Part shown: piece after piece, positions 1 through 11,050 of the stretch
How positions within the stretch are numbered: position 1 is the first letter of the stretch
Layout of the letters: the number at the start of each line of letters is the position of its first letter
Source: Trichuris trichiura
Lineage: Eukaryota > Nematoda > Enoplea > Trichinellida > Trichuridae
Direction of reading: 5' to 3'
Assembly (NCBI GenBank): GCA_037903355.1
Contig: JBAJFE010000032.1
Location: 558,001-622,000, forward strand
Length of the DNA stretch: 64,000 bases
Notes under the pieces: generated by a model
The model's input: the letters and a program-made list of their open reading frames with translations, nothing else
Database searches by the model: none
What the model was told of the DNA's origin: nothing
Position numbers and translations under genes: made by a program

Positions 1-237
1 TTGAAACGCTCAAGTAGCACCAGCCCACCGGGAGAATCAGTGGTTTGAGGTATAAATACTTTTATGAGATTCCAGAAGTAATGAAGATGCTACGGCTGAG
101 ATAATGCGAGAAGACTACGACTTAAGTGTAGTATTGAAATGTGTTTCATGGACTGCTGTCAGTTGACGTACAGTGGAATTAAGTACTCTCGTGCGTTTTA
201 AAGCTTGCTTGTAATAATTTTCAACTGTAATTTGAAT

Positions 238-356
238 GCCTACGATCATACTACGTTGAAAGCACCGCATCCCGTCAGATCTGCGAAGTTAAGCAACGTT
301 AGGCCGGGTTAGTACTATGGTTGGAGACAACATGGGAACACTCGGTGTCGTAGGCT
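238..356 (+). rRNA. 5S ribosomal RNA
   Basis: A 119-nt unit whose two ends pair (GCCTACG with CGTAGGC) and which carries the conserved internal pol III promoter segment (GATCTG..AAGTTAAGCAACGT) and the GTTAGTACT block. A T-run (TTTTT) that can act as a pol III terminator follows directly. The internal box looks more like nematode than insect 5S. It is a single copy here, beside a hammerhead-like repeat. The sequence is intact enough to be functional, but a dispersed pseudogene cannot be excluded. Confidence 0.93.
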
Positions 357-650
357 TTTTCGTTTTATTTTAGTTTCAGCTTAACTTATACCAATGTTCC
401 ATGATTATCTGGTTTTGCAGTTTATCAACTAAAAGCTATGCATAATCGTGGGATAACAACTATTAATAGTTTGCAGGAATGACCCATCTATCCACAAACA
501 CATGAGTAAAAAACTTCAGTAGTGCTATGAGATTCTCTGGCATTCGTTCTGAGCAAAGTTCTTATTTTACCTCTCATTGCGTTCAACTAACTTAATGCTC
601 ATCCATTTGCAGTTGCTTCTCACAATGCCTAACGTATATGCCCATAACGC
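357..650. other. intergenic, no gene seen
   Basis: AT-rich spacer between the 5S gene and the hammerhead-type repeat unit. No coding, tRNA or repeat signal was recognised. Confidence 0.5.
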
Positions 651-654
651 ATAA

Positions 655-960
655 TGTATGTTTTTCATAAAAGTTTTCTTTGCAGTTCTAACCAGTTTTC
701 TTTATAACGTTTATCAGTATTCGCGTTAACTGCGAAGCTTTCGGGTAAATCCGAAACCCGTCATCGCTGTAAGGGATACCGCTCGCCGAGTCAATCTCCA
801 TAGTTGCAAGCCATTCCATCCGACAAATTTTGTCAGGTACCTCAGTTGTCAGGTATATCTTGAGATGTGGAGCCTTGGTTCCATCTAGTCAGTTAGACAG
901 TGCGGCGAGCACTCAAACCGACGTTCCAGGACATCGACAACACTAACAAAAGAGGTTCCG
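655..960 (-). repeat. hammerhead-like repeat unit, decayed copy A
   Basis: This block aligns by eye with 50430-50740. Both have a T-rich lead-in with an AACCAGTTTT stretch, then the inverted CTTTCGGGT...ACCCGTCATC hairpin (737-768), then about 190 bp that includes matching GTCAGGTATATCTTGA/GTCAGGTCTATCTTGA and CTAGTCAGT segments and a shared GCGAGCAC...CCGAC..TTCCA block. The ribozyme core on the minus strand reads CGATGA where other copies have CTGANGA, so this copy is probably dead. Confidence 0.55.
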
Positions 961-966
961 CTGCAG

Positions 967-1499
967 GAGCAAAAGAAGAAGTGCCTCCGCTCCTGATTTT
1001 AAAGAGTTGGCAGAAAATGTCGAGTATGCAAAGCGGGAGTCTGAATTTGATTTGGAAGGTGAGGATAAGAGTCCGTCGAGTGTTGATGGTTTTAAAACCG
1101 CAAATCGTCCATCCTTGTCTTGAAATTCAATTTTATAACAGTAGACTATCAAGGATGGAAGCGTTGAAAATGATATAGAAAGCGTTGATTACATGCGGAT
1201 ATTCTTCAGCAGGTAATGTAGGCATTGTCTAAAGAACACGTTCTACCCACATTTCATTTAGCGATGACGATGAAGACGCACTTCGACATTGCTGCATGCC
1301 TGAAATTGCAGACCCAAAGGAAAGTAAATCTGAAGTTTTAACTGCACGCCCTGAAGCCCACAGGCCGCGCAGTAGCAATGCAATGAATGTTTCATCATTT
1401 CCATCTCGCATCAACTTGCCCGGTTTTATGAGCTTCCGAATAAACAAGGTTTGCACTGGGTTTGTGTTGTACTCCCAACAGTTAAGCGATTCCGACTAA
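967..1499 (+). pseudogene. RBBP5-like 3' gene fragment
   Basis: Retinoblastoma-binding protein 5 is the WD40 scaffold subunit of COMPASS/MLL H3K4 methyltransferase complexes. Here only its acidic C-terminal hinge is recognisable. An exon beginning after an acceptor at 966 encodes ENVEYAKRESEFDLEGEDKS, matching the characteristic ENVEYEERESEFD..DEDKS segment of the family. A second exon ending at 1212 splices across a 49-bp intron (1213-1261) to give FFSSDDDEDAL, matching the CSSDEE block. The junction between the first two coding blocks (about 1116-1150) does not keep frame with a clear intron. No WD40 exons are visible in the window, although they could lie to the left. It is either the 3' end of a gene starting outside the window or a broken copy. 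Confidence 0.45.
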
Positions 1500-3127
1500 T
1501 CCCCATTTGTTATGTACTACGCGGGTTCAAGCGAATCTCCTCTAGGTGGCGGTATACCTAATCATGCTTTAGAACAGTGTTTCTCAAGCGGAAAACCGTT
1601 TGGGTCCTCTGAGAACGTTTCCGAGCGTTTGGGCCCCCTATTCTGATTGGGCAATTTCGAGTTTGGCAAGTTTGGTTGCATTTAGCATTGCTACGGACGT
1701 AATGACAAAGAAACGCAGTCAGCTGCAAGTAGTCAGACGGGGCAATCTGTCTGCGAGTTACCTTGATCGAGCCCAACATCGACTGGCTAGTTTGGTTGTA
1801 CCTGGGCGAGCCCAGCAGCTTTCGCTGACTTCTCGAAAAACAGTTTGCAGACATAGTGTGGTTTGCAGTCTGGTTGCAGAAATAGTCTACAAAATTGTGT
1901 TCAAAAAGGACAATGCAATGATAAGCATTTTTCAACTCTGAAATTTTGCGTCAGTAAAAATTGAAAATAAGATACAACATATAACTAACAACGCTTCCCT
2001 CCGCTTCCTAAACGATGCAAACGGCTTTTTAGAAATTTCAAAAATGAATTTAGTCACAGTAAACTAAGTATTATCTTTTCAATTGTTAACGATTACTAAC
2101 GCTAACTATTAAATAATATTTTCTTCTTTGATACGCTATGGAAAAGCGCATTAATCGGTTTCATTTGACAAAGCGAAAATATATTCATAGTGAGTTCCGA
2201 CTAGTGCTTCTTGCTAAGCGATAACTCCCTGAGAGGTGCTGATTGGCCCATGGGGGGTCAAAACTCTCCTCAGAAAAGCTCAGATGATAAATTGGCGGAT
2301 AATTCGCGGTTTCCTCACAAGTTACTTGGATAGGAAATCCACTGCGGATCGAAAACTTATCACCCCACTGGTGGAAATGGAGTGTTCCCGTGGCCTATGC
2401 ATAACGGACGAAACATCCACTGAAACTGGATTGTTATGCAAATGACGCAGGGTTTTATGTTTACTTCAATATCCGTTCCATTTGTGTTTTGAAATTGTTG
2501 TATAGGAATCGAATTTCTTCTGCAGTAAAGCCGTCCGCTTGCATCTCGAGGGTGGACTGTAACAATGCATGCTCGAAAAGAGGGAAGTATTCTCAGCAAG
2601 GAATTTGTTTCAAAAAGTTGACTTCATAGAACATTTATAAGGTCTTACGCCTTCACGACAAAGTTTTCAGGGTTTTCCTGCATTGCAGCAAGTGACTTTA
2701 CTTCAAAAACGAGCGCAGCGATGGAACACTCCCGCCTCATCTTTTCACCTCTAATCCAAACATTGCTTCATCACTGAACAGCGTAACTCGTCGCTGATCC
2801 AGTCTGCTCCCTGCTCCATCTCATAACTGTAAATCTACAGTGCGGAATGAAAAGTTTCAACTGGTCAGAATGGAGGAAAACAATGGAGTGGTTTTGCCAG
2901 TTATAGTTTCATTCTACATTTTGAGCTCTGTCGCCTTTCTAATTTACAGAGTTCGCTCATACCTTGATAGAGGACTTGCTTTGATTCATTATACAAATTA
3001 ACAATGATCATGAAGAAGTAAAGGTCAGGTTTCGTACGCATAAACAGTGAAAAGATTAATGAACAGAATCGAAGCTAAAAAATAGACTGCGCTTTCCTCT
3101 TTAACTTAGACTATGATGTTGCTCATA
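1500..3127. other. intergenic with possible hAT remnant
   Basis: No gene is supported. At about 1571 a CAGTGTTTCTCAA motif resembles the hAT terminal repeat seen at 54124-54332, but no matching second end was found. The rest is unannotated AT-rich DNA with short random frames. Confidence 0.35.
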
Positions 3128-3199
3128 GCCGTGATCGTCTAGTGGTTAGGACATTGCGTTGTGGCCGCAATAACCCAGGTTCGAATCCTGGTCACGGCA
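3128..3199 (+). tRNA. tRNA-His (GTG)
   Basis: A 72-nt cloverleaf: acceptor stem GCCGTGA/TCACGGC plus A73, D arm with TAGTGGTTAG, anticodon loop TTGTGGC with anticodon GTG, and a canonical T arm GGTTCGAATCC. A and B boxes are intact. It is identical to the copies at 34305 and 34921. Confidence 0.96.
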
Positions 3200-4759
3200 T
3201 CAACAGACGGCAAATCTTTTGTGATATGAAATTCAAGCATGTGCTGAGTTCAAACGATTATTTTATTCCTATTCATGGCTCTTTAAGCAATGTATAATCC
3301 CTGACACGTCAGTTACCACGTTTTCATTCCTAAATAACTGATGCTGCAGAGTTATTTCTAAGCGATGTCAGTTATTCCATAAGTTAGCTTAAACGCCGCG
3401 CATTATCAATGCAAGTTGGAAAGTGGAAGTAGACAGAGTAGTTATGCCGCAAATAATACATAGCTAAAAGAACTTATGCGCGATTCAGAAAGTCTATTTA
3501 AATTTCTTTGGCACGCCTTAATTTTGGCTTGTTTTGTGAAGCTGCCGCTCAATAAACCTCCTGTTCCAGTTTCCAGCAGTACGAAAACAGACTTATTGCA
3601 CAATGTATTTACTTTTTCTACGGCGCGAAGAGGGAATCATCGAAGCGGTTGTCGTCGCCCCAGCAGTAAGTGAGGAGAAACACGTTCTCATCACTTGCAG
3701 TGAAGAATAATATTATGGGAACGACTTTCGGTTTCATAAGATAAAAAAAGGGTCTTCTGCCTCAGACTTGACCACTTATTTCTCTAAGGGGTCATAGCTG
3801 AGAAAACAGAAGCGCAGACTGCTTGCTACAATGTTCTTTAATCTGAAGTCTCTATCGCCCTAGCTTACGAGGCTTCACGTGCCCTTTATTCAGCGGTAAG
3901 TCTAAGTGTTCGAAATGGTCAGGGAAGAAGAAAGCCACGTGAAGTTTCTTCAACGTTTTCAAATTACAACTAAATGAGAGGTGTGTTAGTTATAATCAGT
4001 GCTCAATTCGCTTTTGCTGACAAAGTAATGAATTTGCCTCATAAGATTTGAGCTCAAGGTTAGTGCTATCTTTCGCTGTTTTTCTGACAAAACTCATCCG
4101 TCAAGTAATAAAGGCATTTGATTTGCTTGATTAAGCAAACAAGAGATATGAGTTTAGCACTAGCCATCAATGAAACACGTGACAACAATTTGTTTTCATA
4201 CCGACTGAACAAGGGAAATCCTGAAACTTAGTTACGATTACTTTGACACCAATTATGGAAACTACATTTTTCTTTTTTTTTCATTCCTCTTCCTGAAAGC
4301 TAGGTCATTTGCCTACATCCTCATTGAAATGATGCCTTCTATACGAAACCAGCAGAGTAGATTGCATCAAATATACTCCCAATGTATAACACACCGCGGA
4401 ATTAGCTATGGAAGCTAGTGAAATTTTGATCCAATTCTTATCATGGATCACGCTGTCATCGCGCTGACGGTAGTACAACATGCAGTATATTGAGCGGGAA
4501 ATATTACCCACAAGTCCCATGTCGTGAAATCAGTGTTCACCTGAAGAGGATAAAAGAAGCTTTCTCTATTGGGCGTGACTCTACTTGCAGTTGTGCTAAA
4601 GAGAGAGAAACTAGCATTACACGAGCTTCAATTATAAAAAAAGCGTGACTGGACAAAAACAGAAAGTCCTTATGATTGTGCTTTGGATGTACGTTAACAA
4701 AACATATTACGAATTTAGGAAACCGCTTTGATTAATATAGTGGACTTGCTAGCAGTGCC
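3200..4759. other. intergenic between two tRNA-His genes
   Basis: No gene or recognisable repeat was found. Short frames here have no protein-like composition. Confidence 0.5.
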
Positions 4760-4831
4760 GCCGTGATCGTCTAGTGGTTAGGACATTGCGTTGTGGCCGC
4801 AATAACCCAGGTTCAAATCCTGGTCACGGCA
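4760..4831 (+). tRNA. tRNA-His (GTG), T-loop variant
   Basis: Same 72-nt cloverleaf as the 3128 copy, with one change: the T loop reads GTTCAAATCC instead of GTTCGAATCC. This is compatible with folding and with a pol III B box. Anticodon GTG. Confidence 0.94.
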
Positions 4832-5620
4832 TTAATTGGAACTAAGTCCAATAGAATTAAAATATCAGTCGTATGCTCAGCTAGGAACTGAAAGAAGTCA
4901 ATGTCACTTAACTTCTTGCATTTTTTGAAGAGAAGTCGTTAAGAATGCAACTCCGGAAGTGTATAAGGAAGGAGTAGTTACATTATAAATCCTTGGTAAG
5001 TAAAACACCCATGAATGCTTTCTCTAACTGTGTTCAAATATTGTTACGCAAATTTGAATTGTAAATTGTTTTGAAAACTGTCAAGCAAGAGGTGTCCTTT
5101 GTCAGGATGCACAATTCCGAAAATGTCGTCTACTTGTCGGTTTAAACAGGCAGGAAATAATGTTCAGCTTAGGTTTAAAAAATCATGTTTTTCTGAGTGT
5201 TCCATCAATACTTCTGCCGCAATATGGGCATGAGATTTTCCATATGAGCATGACTACATTTTGCAACGAAAATATCAACACAATCAAGAAAGGGTGGACA
5301 GCTTAAATCCTGACGTGAACCTGGAATTATCCGTGCAACCCGGAACTGAGCTCATTCGATTCGTTTGCAGTCGTTCGTTCCTAGTTCATTGTCGTCAACT
5401 TTAATGGTTCATACAGTCACCGTACATTTTTTTGCATGGAAACATCAGCTGCGGTGAAATATCTACGGCGAAAGATCGTAAAGCTTACCTTCTGAGTAAG
5501 CACGCATTATGCCCGTTGAGCCACTCTATGACTAGGTGACGTGCTGGACATTGACTTCACATATTTCCACAATATTCTACATCAAGATTTAAGACAGCGC
5601 TGCTCCTGCCTTCTGCTGTT
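4832..5620. other. intergenic, no gene seen
   Basis: Mixed-composition spacer up to the left arm of a large inverted repeat. No supported feature. Confidence 0.45.
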
Positions 5621-5621
5621 T

Positions 5622-6876
5622 AAACTATGGTGACATACTTTAAGTCAGTTCTCAATATGTACTGTTAACTGACTGACAGCATAGCATGAAGCAGCTACCG
5701 TCGCTCATTAAAATCATGCCGTTGAAGATCATCTGCGTGAAAGAGAGCCTTGCCTGTGATGAGCGCGTGCGCAGAGGTGTTTATCAAGTGAATCAGCAGT
5801 GCCTAGTCAGTGAAGCAGGTCAAACTAGAGTGACAGCGGTGTGTATTGATGTAAAATACTGAGTTAGAAACATCCTGAAGGCTCCGCATTGCATGCAACC
5901 GCATGATGCGTTGAGTAAGTGAATATCCAACGCAACTCACGATAATAGTAGTACTCTCACCGATACTCTTTTGTTTTCAGCTGCTCAGCAGCAATTATTT
6001 GGGAAGCTGAGCTTAGGGTACCTATCCATTGAATCATTGTCCCCATTCTTAATGTGCGAATATGCATGGTATGAAAGGCTGTCTTTTGATTTGAAGTGTT
6101 TCTGGTAGGCAACGCAAGGGCAGTATCTTTCTTCTAAATGTGGTAATATGTGAATGAGTAGATGATGGCTCTGAAAAATTCTTAATCTCAAGCATGGCAG
6201 ACCTGCAAGATCGTTAACTCCATACATGCTTCTTTCTTAAAACAAAAGTATGAAGCAATCTTTCAATCCAGCTTCGGAGACTACACCGCATTTCTCTGTT
6301 GCTTAACACGTCGCACAGTTTTGAAAGCTGGCATGCAAGATTGCTGCGTTCCTTCCAGCGACAAGTTCACAAGGAAGACATTCTCTTGCAGTGTCTGTTA
6401 GAAATGATCCAAATCGAAAGACATCCCTTCGTACCTTGCATATTCGCACCTTAATAATGGGGATAATGATTCAATGGATAGGTACCCTAAGCTCAGCATC
6501 TCAAAGAGTCGCTGGCGAACGGCTGAAAACAAAAGAACATCAGTGAGAGTACCGTTATTCTCGTGAGGTGCGTTACGAATTCGCTTATTCAATGCACCGT
6601 ATGGTTGTATGCAGTACAGAGCCTCCACAGCTTATACACCTCGGTATTTTACGTCAATACAAACCGTTGCCACTCTAACGTGACCTGCTTCACTGACAGG
6701 GTACTACTGATTCACTTGCTCAACACCTCTGCGCCCGCATTCATCACGTACAAGGCTACTTTACGCAAGTGATCTCCAACGGCGTGGTTTTAATGAGCTA
6801 CGGTCACTGCTTCAAGTTATGCTTTCAATGCGCATATTGAAAACTGACTTAAAGTAGAGCACGGAAGTCTAAACAA
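5622..6876. repeat. large fold-back (inverted repeat), about 460-bp arms
   Basis: The left arm (about 5622-6095) returns as reverse complement in the right arm (about 6412-6876), with roughly 85 percent identity by eye and a loop of about 300 bp. Both arms contain an acceptor-like TTTTCAG followed by an open stretch encoding LSLGYLSIESLSP, then a similar tail (CEYA.YE...SFDL). The repeat therefore duplicated an exon-like segment in opposite orientations. The encoded peptide is not recognised. It could be a fold-back transposon or an inverted segmental duplication of a gene fragment. Confidence 0.75.
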
Positions 6877-7074
6877 TGGAAGCAAGAAGCTGCCCAGTTT
6901 CATAAGTTAGCATACATGGCTGTTGCTCATCTTTAACATAAAGTCAAGATGTCTTCCATGTCTGGTTAGGAGAAAGGTATTTCCGCGGGGATGTAGCTTG
7001 CTTATTTAAGCAACAACACGTATACAAACGAGAGAAATTTCCAACGCATTGTCTGCTAAAAGTGGTACCAGTCA

Positions 7075-7092
7075 GAGTGCTTTCAGTGGGTT

Positions 7093-7185
<93 letters not shown>
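7075..7185. repeat. (ATT)n microsatellite
   Basis: About 36 perfect uninterrupted ATT triplets. The poly-isoleucine frame across it is an artefact. Confidence 0.97.
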
Positions 7186-7188
<3 letters not shown>

Positions 7189-7935
7189 CTAACTGCAGGT
7201 TCACATTTGCGCTACGAAAATGCCTACTATACCTCCATGGCAGGTATGGACTGTGTTAGGATACAGCTGAAAGATTTTAGCGCGGGAGTATCAAATCAGC
7301 TGCTGGAATGGCATGAAGAAGGTTACCTGTTACAAAGTTGACCATAAAGAAGAGCACTGCGATGCGAACGAAGATTAAAGGTGAGCGTAATGTCAACGTA
7401 TGCGTGAACAGTTGCATCCGTTGGGTCTATTCAAAGCCAGAGGTGTTCCTGCTAGGAAACGTGCCTGCTTATTGTAACTTCACCTGAAGCGATGTTGGTA
7501 CGAATCGTTTTGGCAAAAAATAAGTCGTTCAAACCAGTATATTGATGGTTGAAATGGAAATGAGCAAACTGTCAGCTGAACCGTCTGTACCTTGTTTCAA
7601 AGATAAAGGTTTCGAGGATGCTAACAATGACCGTCTAATGATTTATAGGCTAAACGACGATTCCCAAATAATTTCCATCTAAGCCGTCATATTTTGTATG
7701 AACTTTAAACTAGATACTTCAGTACGGCATGTCTTGCCATGGGTGCACCCGTTCGCCCTGAAAAATCATGTTATATCCGCTTTTACTAAGTCAAAGCTAT
7801 GAATACCTTTTCGGAATTTGTCTGATATAACCGCCAGAATCTTAATAATTCTCCGCAACGACAAAAACTGATCTCCCAACTGTAACAGTGGATAAACTGT
7901 TCTTATTGTAAGCATACGGATACATGTCCACTTGT
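7186..7935. other. intergenic, no gene seen
   Basis: Spacer between the microsatellite and a minus-strand tRNA-His gene. Nothing recognised. Confidence 0.45.
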
Positions 7936-8007
7936 TGCCGTGACCAGGATTTGAACCTGGGTTATTGCGGCCACAACGCAATGTCCTAACCACTAGACGA
8001 TCACGGC
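7936..8007 (-). tRNA. tRNA-His (GTG)
   Basis: Reverse complement gives the 72-nt tRNA-His with anticodon GTG and intact stems. The T loop is the A-variant (GTTCAAATCC), as at 4760. Its 5' flank (8100-8200 on the plus strand) resembles the 5' flank of the copy at 34921, including a conserved TTTTGCGCATCTTCC...TGAGGTAAGTC-type stretch. Confidence 0.94.
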
Positions 8008-8487
8008 TGCATAGGTCAACTATGCTTTTAGCTTCGCACTGTTTAGCAAGGGGATGGAAACAACTGCCGCTAATGAGTTGTTGATATACTTCATTAGTAC
8101 GGACTTACCTCAGAATTAAAGGGAAGATGCGCAAAAACGCGGCTATAAAATGTCTCCTAATGATTTACTAATAAGAAGAGTTCATCTTGTCACTTAACTG
8201 CCCTAGCGTCTGACAAATGCAGGTTACTTTCTGGAAAGTATGCGTTTACTTTGTCGTGTTTTTGCTGGAGAGCATGCCAATCACCCTTTTTTGCCTTTGC
8301 TTAATCCTAAGTCAAGACGTAAGCCTCATGCTTAGGCTTAGGGTTAGGTAAGGGCAAGACAGGACAGCCGGCAAACTTATAGTATGACGGTGAGCCGCCG
8401 CAGGGCGGCGAGACAAGATTCGAAAAAAGTAAACGAATGTAAGGCCCGGGAAGTAGTCAAGTTTTTTGCGCTGAATTTATTTCTAGC

Positions 8488-8552
8488 TGATGGTAAAACC
8501 AAACTCGAACCTTGGTTATTGGCGCCACAACGTAATGTCCTAATCACTGAAC
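8488..8552 (-). pseudogene. tRNA-His pseudogene cut by a hAT end
   Basis: On the minus strand this reads as the 3' two thirds of tRNA-His with several substitutions in the T arm and acceptor stem. Homology stops exactly where a hAT terminal repeat begins (8553). The last eight tRNA bases, CACTGAAC on the plus strand, correspond to CACTAGAC in intact copies. Confidence 0.8.
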
Positions 8553-8836
8553 CAGCTATTCTCAACCTTTCTTCCGCTGGGCCGCCCTTGGAAGGTGTAC
8601 CTTCTTTGCCTGTTGGTCAATTAATTTTTGCTTTTTTCTGTAGCAGCCAATCAGCTTTCAACGACAACGTCTTAGGATCAAGTTAACGCACTGATACAAT
8701 GCCAATAGGTAGTCATCAAATCGTTTACTGATGAACGCCAAGAAACCAAGGAATTTGACAAAGCGACAGACCCCTGAAAAGGATACGCGAAAAAGAATCA
8801 TGAAACTAATGAGAACCTAGGGCGTAGCACTTCTTG
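8553..8836 (-). mobile_element. hAT element, left end
   Basis: Starts with CAGCTATTCTCAACC, a degenerate version of the CAGCCGTTCTCAAC end at 23204. It stays homologous to 23204-23500 for about 280 bp, including ATTAATTTTTGC and GACAGACCCCTGAAAAG. It is separated from its right end (10733-11050) by an LTR retrotransposon fragment. Confidence 0.8.
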
Positions 8837-8837
8837 C

Positions 8838-10395
8838 TACACCTGCTCGACACCCAAGCTTCCTCGCCTTTACTTCACAGAAGCTGGACCGATCGACTGG
8901 CACACCTGGCAGTCAGCGAACGTCTGACGCACTGTTCTCCTGCGGACCATGGAGCTGAGCTACTTCGCGAAACAAAACGTTCTTCTCACTCCAGTGCCTT
9001 GATGTACCTGGTTATCAGCCGCTTGCTCAGCGATCGCTTCGTACACGTTTTCTTGAGGAGCAGTTGATAATGCCGGCCATTTCTGCGGAACGCGCGTGAA
9101 GGCGTCCACCCCGTTGTTCTTTAAAATGGTCGGTCCTTCCCCATTTGACCACTTCCAAACATCGGTCCAAGAACGCGCTGCGGGGTCGAACGTCACTGAG
9201 AAGTCTTTCTCTTCGAGGCGTACACCGGCGGGGTTTGCTGCGCAGACCGCAGCGCACTCCTCTTCAAACCGTACAGCCGTTCACTGTCTATGCTTACCCC
9301 TTCAAGGGCCGTTATACCGTTCATGCCAAGGATAAATTCAAAGCCAAGCGGCTTGGTATCGGCCATGATCACCTCGACCGTAACTGGATCACTTGCGGGT
9401 GACTCCAGGCTGACCACACCATATCCCCGGCAGCTCCACCCCTTATCGTTGACTGTGATCATGCTGACGCGGGGTCTTTTGAAACCTGCGCAAGTTGCAT
9501 CAAGAGCAGCCCGCGTCTACCAGAGCGCTACACTGGACACCATCAATTCCCAATCAAACAATCGGCAGCGCCTTAGTGTTGTCGAAGGGAGCAGGCTGGC
9601 GCTGAGGCCTCCTCCCCGCGGCCGTTTCCCTGGAACGCAGCTGCAGCACTGCCCGGGTCACTTGGGTGACGGTTTCGCCTTCTCTGCACCGAGACCCGTC
9701 CGTCTCCGACTTTCTTCTCGCCGCTGCCTGGATTCTGTTGTTGAGTCGGACATTCTCTTGCGAAATGCCCCATGCTGCCACAAGAAAAGCATCGCTGTCT
9801 CGAATGGACCGACCGTGACCTTGGCTTGGGCTTTGTGGTACCAAGACATGGTTCTTGAAAACCTGCAGGGCGGTCGTCCACGATGATCACACGGGAGTGG
9901 GCGAGAATTTGGCTCAGGCTCAGCTCTTCCGAGCGAGATCCCGCCCTCAAAAATTGTCGGACGTTCCCTGGCAACCCGGCCACGGAGGCATATGCCACGG
10001 TCCTTTCTGACGCTCCACCGAACAACGCTGCCAGTCTTCACAGTTCCGCCAAGAACATATCCGGCGGTTCGTCGGCTCTCAATTTCCGCGAGACGAACTG
10101 CTCGTAGGCGACGAACGAGTCTACCGCGAAAGCGGCGGTCAGGGCTTGTTCAACCTTCTCAGGGTCTTTCTGGTCTTCGACGACCAGTTGCATATACACT
10201 GCGAAGGCACTGCCAGTGGGCCGCAAAAGTATGACCATAGCGACGTCATCAATTCTATGCAACCAGCATACGAGCTCGACTCTCTCGAGCCATTCAGTGA
10301 TCGACTGTTTCGCCGAGCCGTCATACCCTGGGATGAGTTTCACATCGACGGACTTGTCTGCCTGCGTGGTTTCCATGCCTCGATAGCTTGTGGTT
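8838..10395 (-). mobile_element. Gypsy-class LTR retrotransposon, truncated internal region
   Basis: Minus-strand gag-pol remnants follow the LTR in order. A Gag-like block contains VDVKLIPGYDGS and ITEWLERVELVC (about 10410-10040). A CCHC zinc knuckle, CFSCGSMGHFAREC, lies at about 9750-9790. A retropepsin-downstream block contains PLGFEFILGMNGI (about 9320-9400). The start of the RT-proximal segment contains DPAARSWTDVWKW and VPQKW (about 9190-9060). Frames are broken by shifts and stops, and homology ends before the RT catalytic motif at the hAT junction. The copy is dead and truncated. Confidence 0.85.
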
Positions 10396-10729
10396 TGCCG
10401 GACCATTAAGACTCGCGTACAATATCGGTTTATTTCGGAGAAAAGCAATAGAGTGAACAGACAGCTGGTATAGTTAGCCTGAACTCTGTCTTGGCTCAGA
10501 CCCGACGCGTATTTATAGCCGTCCACGCACGAAAGCGGTCAGGATCAGGATTAGCGCCGGTCCAGCGGCCTGCTTCCAAGTAAGCGGATTAGGTGATGGC
10601 TGAAAAGCCTACAGTCCCTGCTACGGCGTCGCTGTTGAGTCCGAAACCCTATGTCGCTCTTTGGGCCGCGCTCCCACCGACTAATTTCGCCCCGGACACA
10701 CTGGGACGCTGGGGCTGCCATCTCTGGCA
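10396..10729 (-). repeat. putative 5' LTR of the Gypsy fragment
   Basis: Read on the minus strand, this 334-bp block begins TGCC and ends GGCA, with short inverted ends (TGCCAGA/TCCGGCA). It contains TATAAATA about two thirds of the way along and AATAAA near the 3' end, directly before the Gag reading frame. Only one LTR is present, so the boundaries are inferred from the TG..CA ends and gag position rather than from a second copy. Confidence 0.6.
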
Positions 10730-10732
10730 CAC

Positions 10733-11050
10733 GGAGTAATGCCAACACTTCTCCGCCAAGAAACCCATGAGCAATATCGTAACGGACGCTAACAAATCCG
10801 TCAACCGAGAGAAAAGGAAAAGTAAACCTACCGTCATAGGATGAGTAGGTTCAAATTTTCCATACAGAAAAAAAGTGATTCGGAAGGTAGATACGTACAG
10901 AGGACTGGAATAATTTTTCATTTTTCCGATCTACCTAATTAAGCTTTTTCCAATAAAGCCTTCTGCTTCTTCCTCCTCCTCCCCCGAGAAATTTTCGATT
11001 TCTGCTCCGCCCTTTGACACTCTCTCTCTCCCCACGATGAGAAAGGCTAG
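10733..11050 (-). mobile_element. hAT element, right end
   Basis: Homologous to 25165-25503 (shared GATATCGTAACGGACGCT and CCGAGAAATTTTCGATT segments). It ends in a TGAGAAAGGCTAG terminus corresponding to TTGAGAAGGGCTG of the other copy. With 8553-8836 it brackets the Gypsy fragment. No clean 8-bp target duplication remains. Confidence 0.75.

Noticed and set aside
7062..7259. 65-codon frame with poly-isoleucine
   Set aside because: Produced by the (ATT)n microsatellite.
9290..9886. 198-codon plus-strand frame
   Set aside because: Antisense shadow of the GC-rich Gypsy gag-pol fragment.
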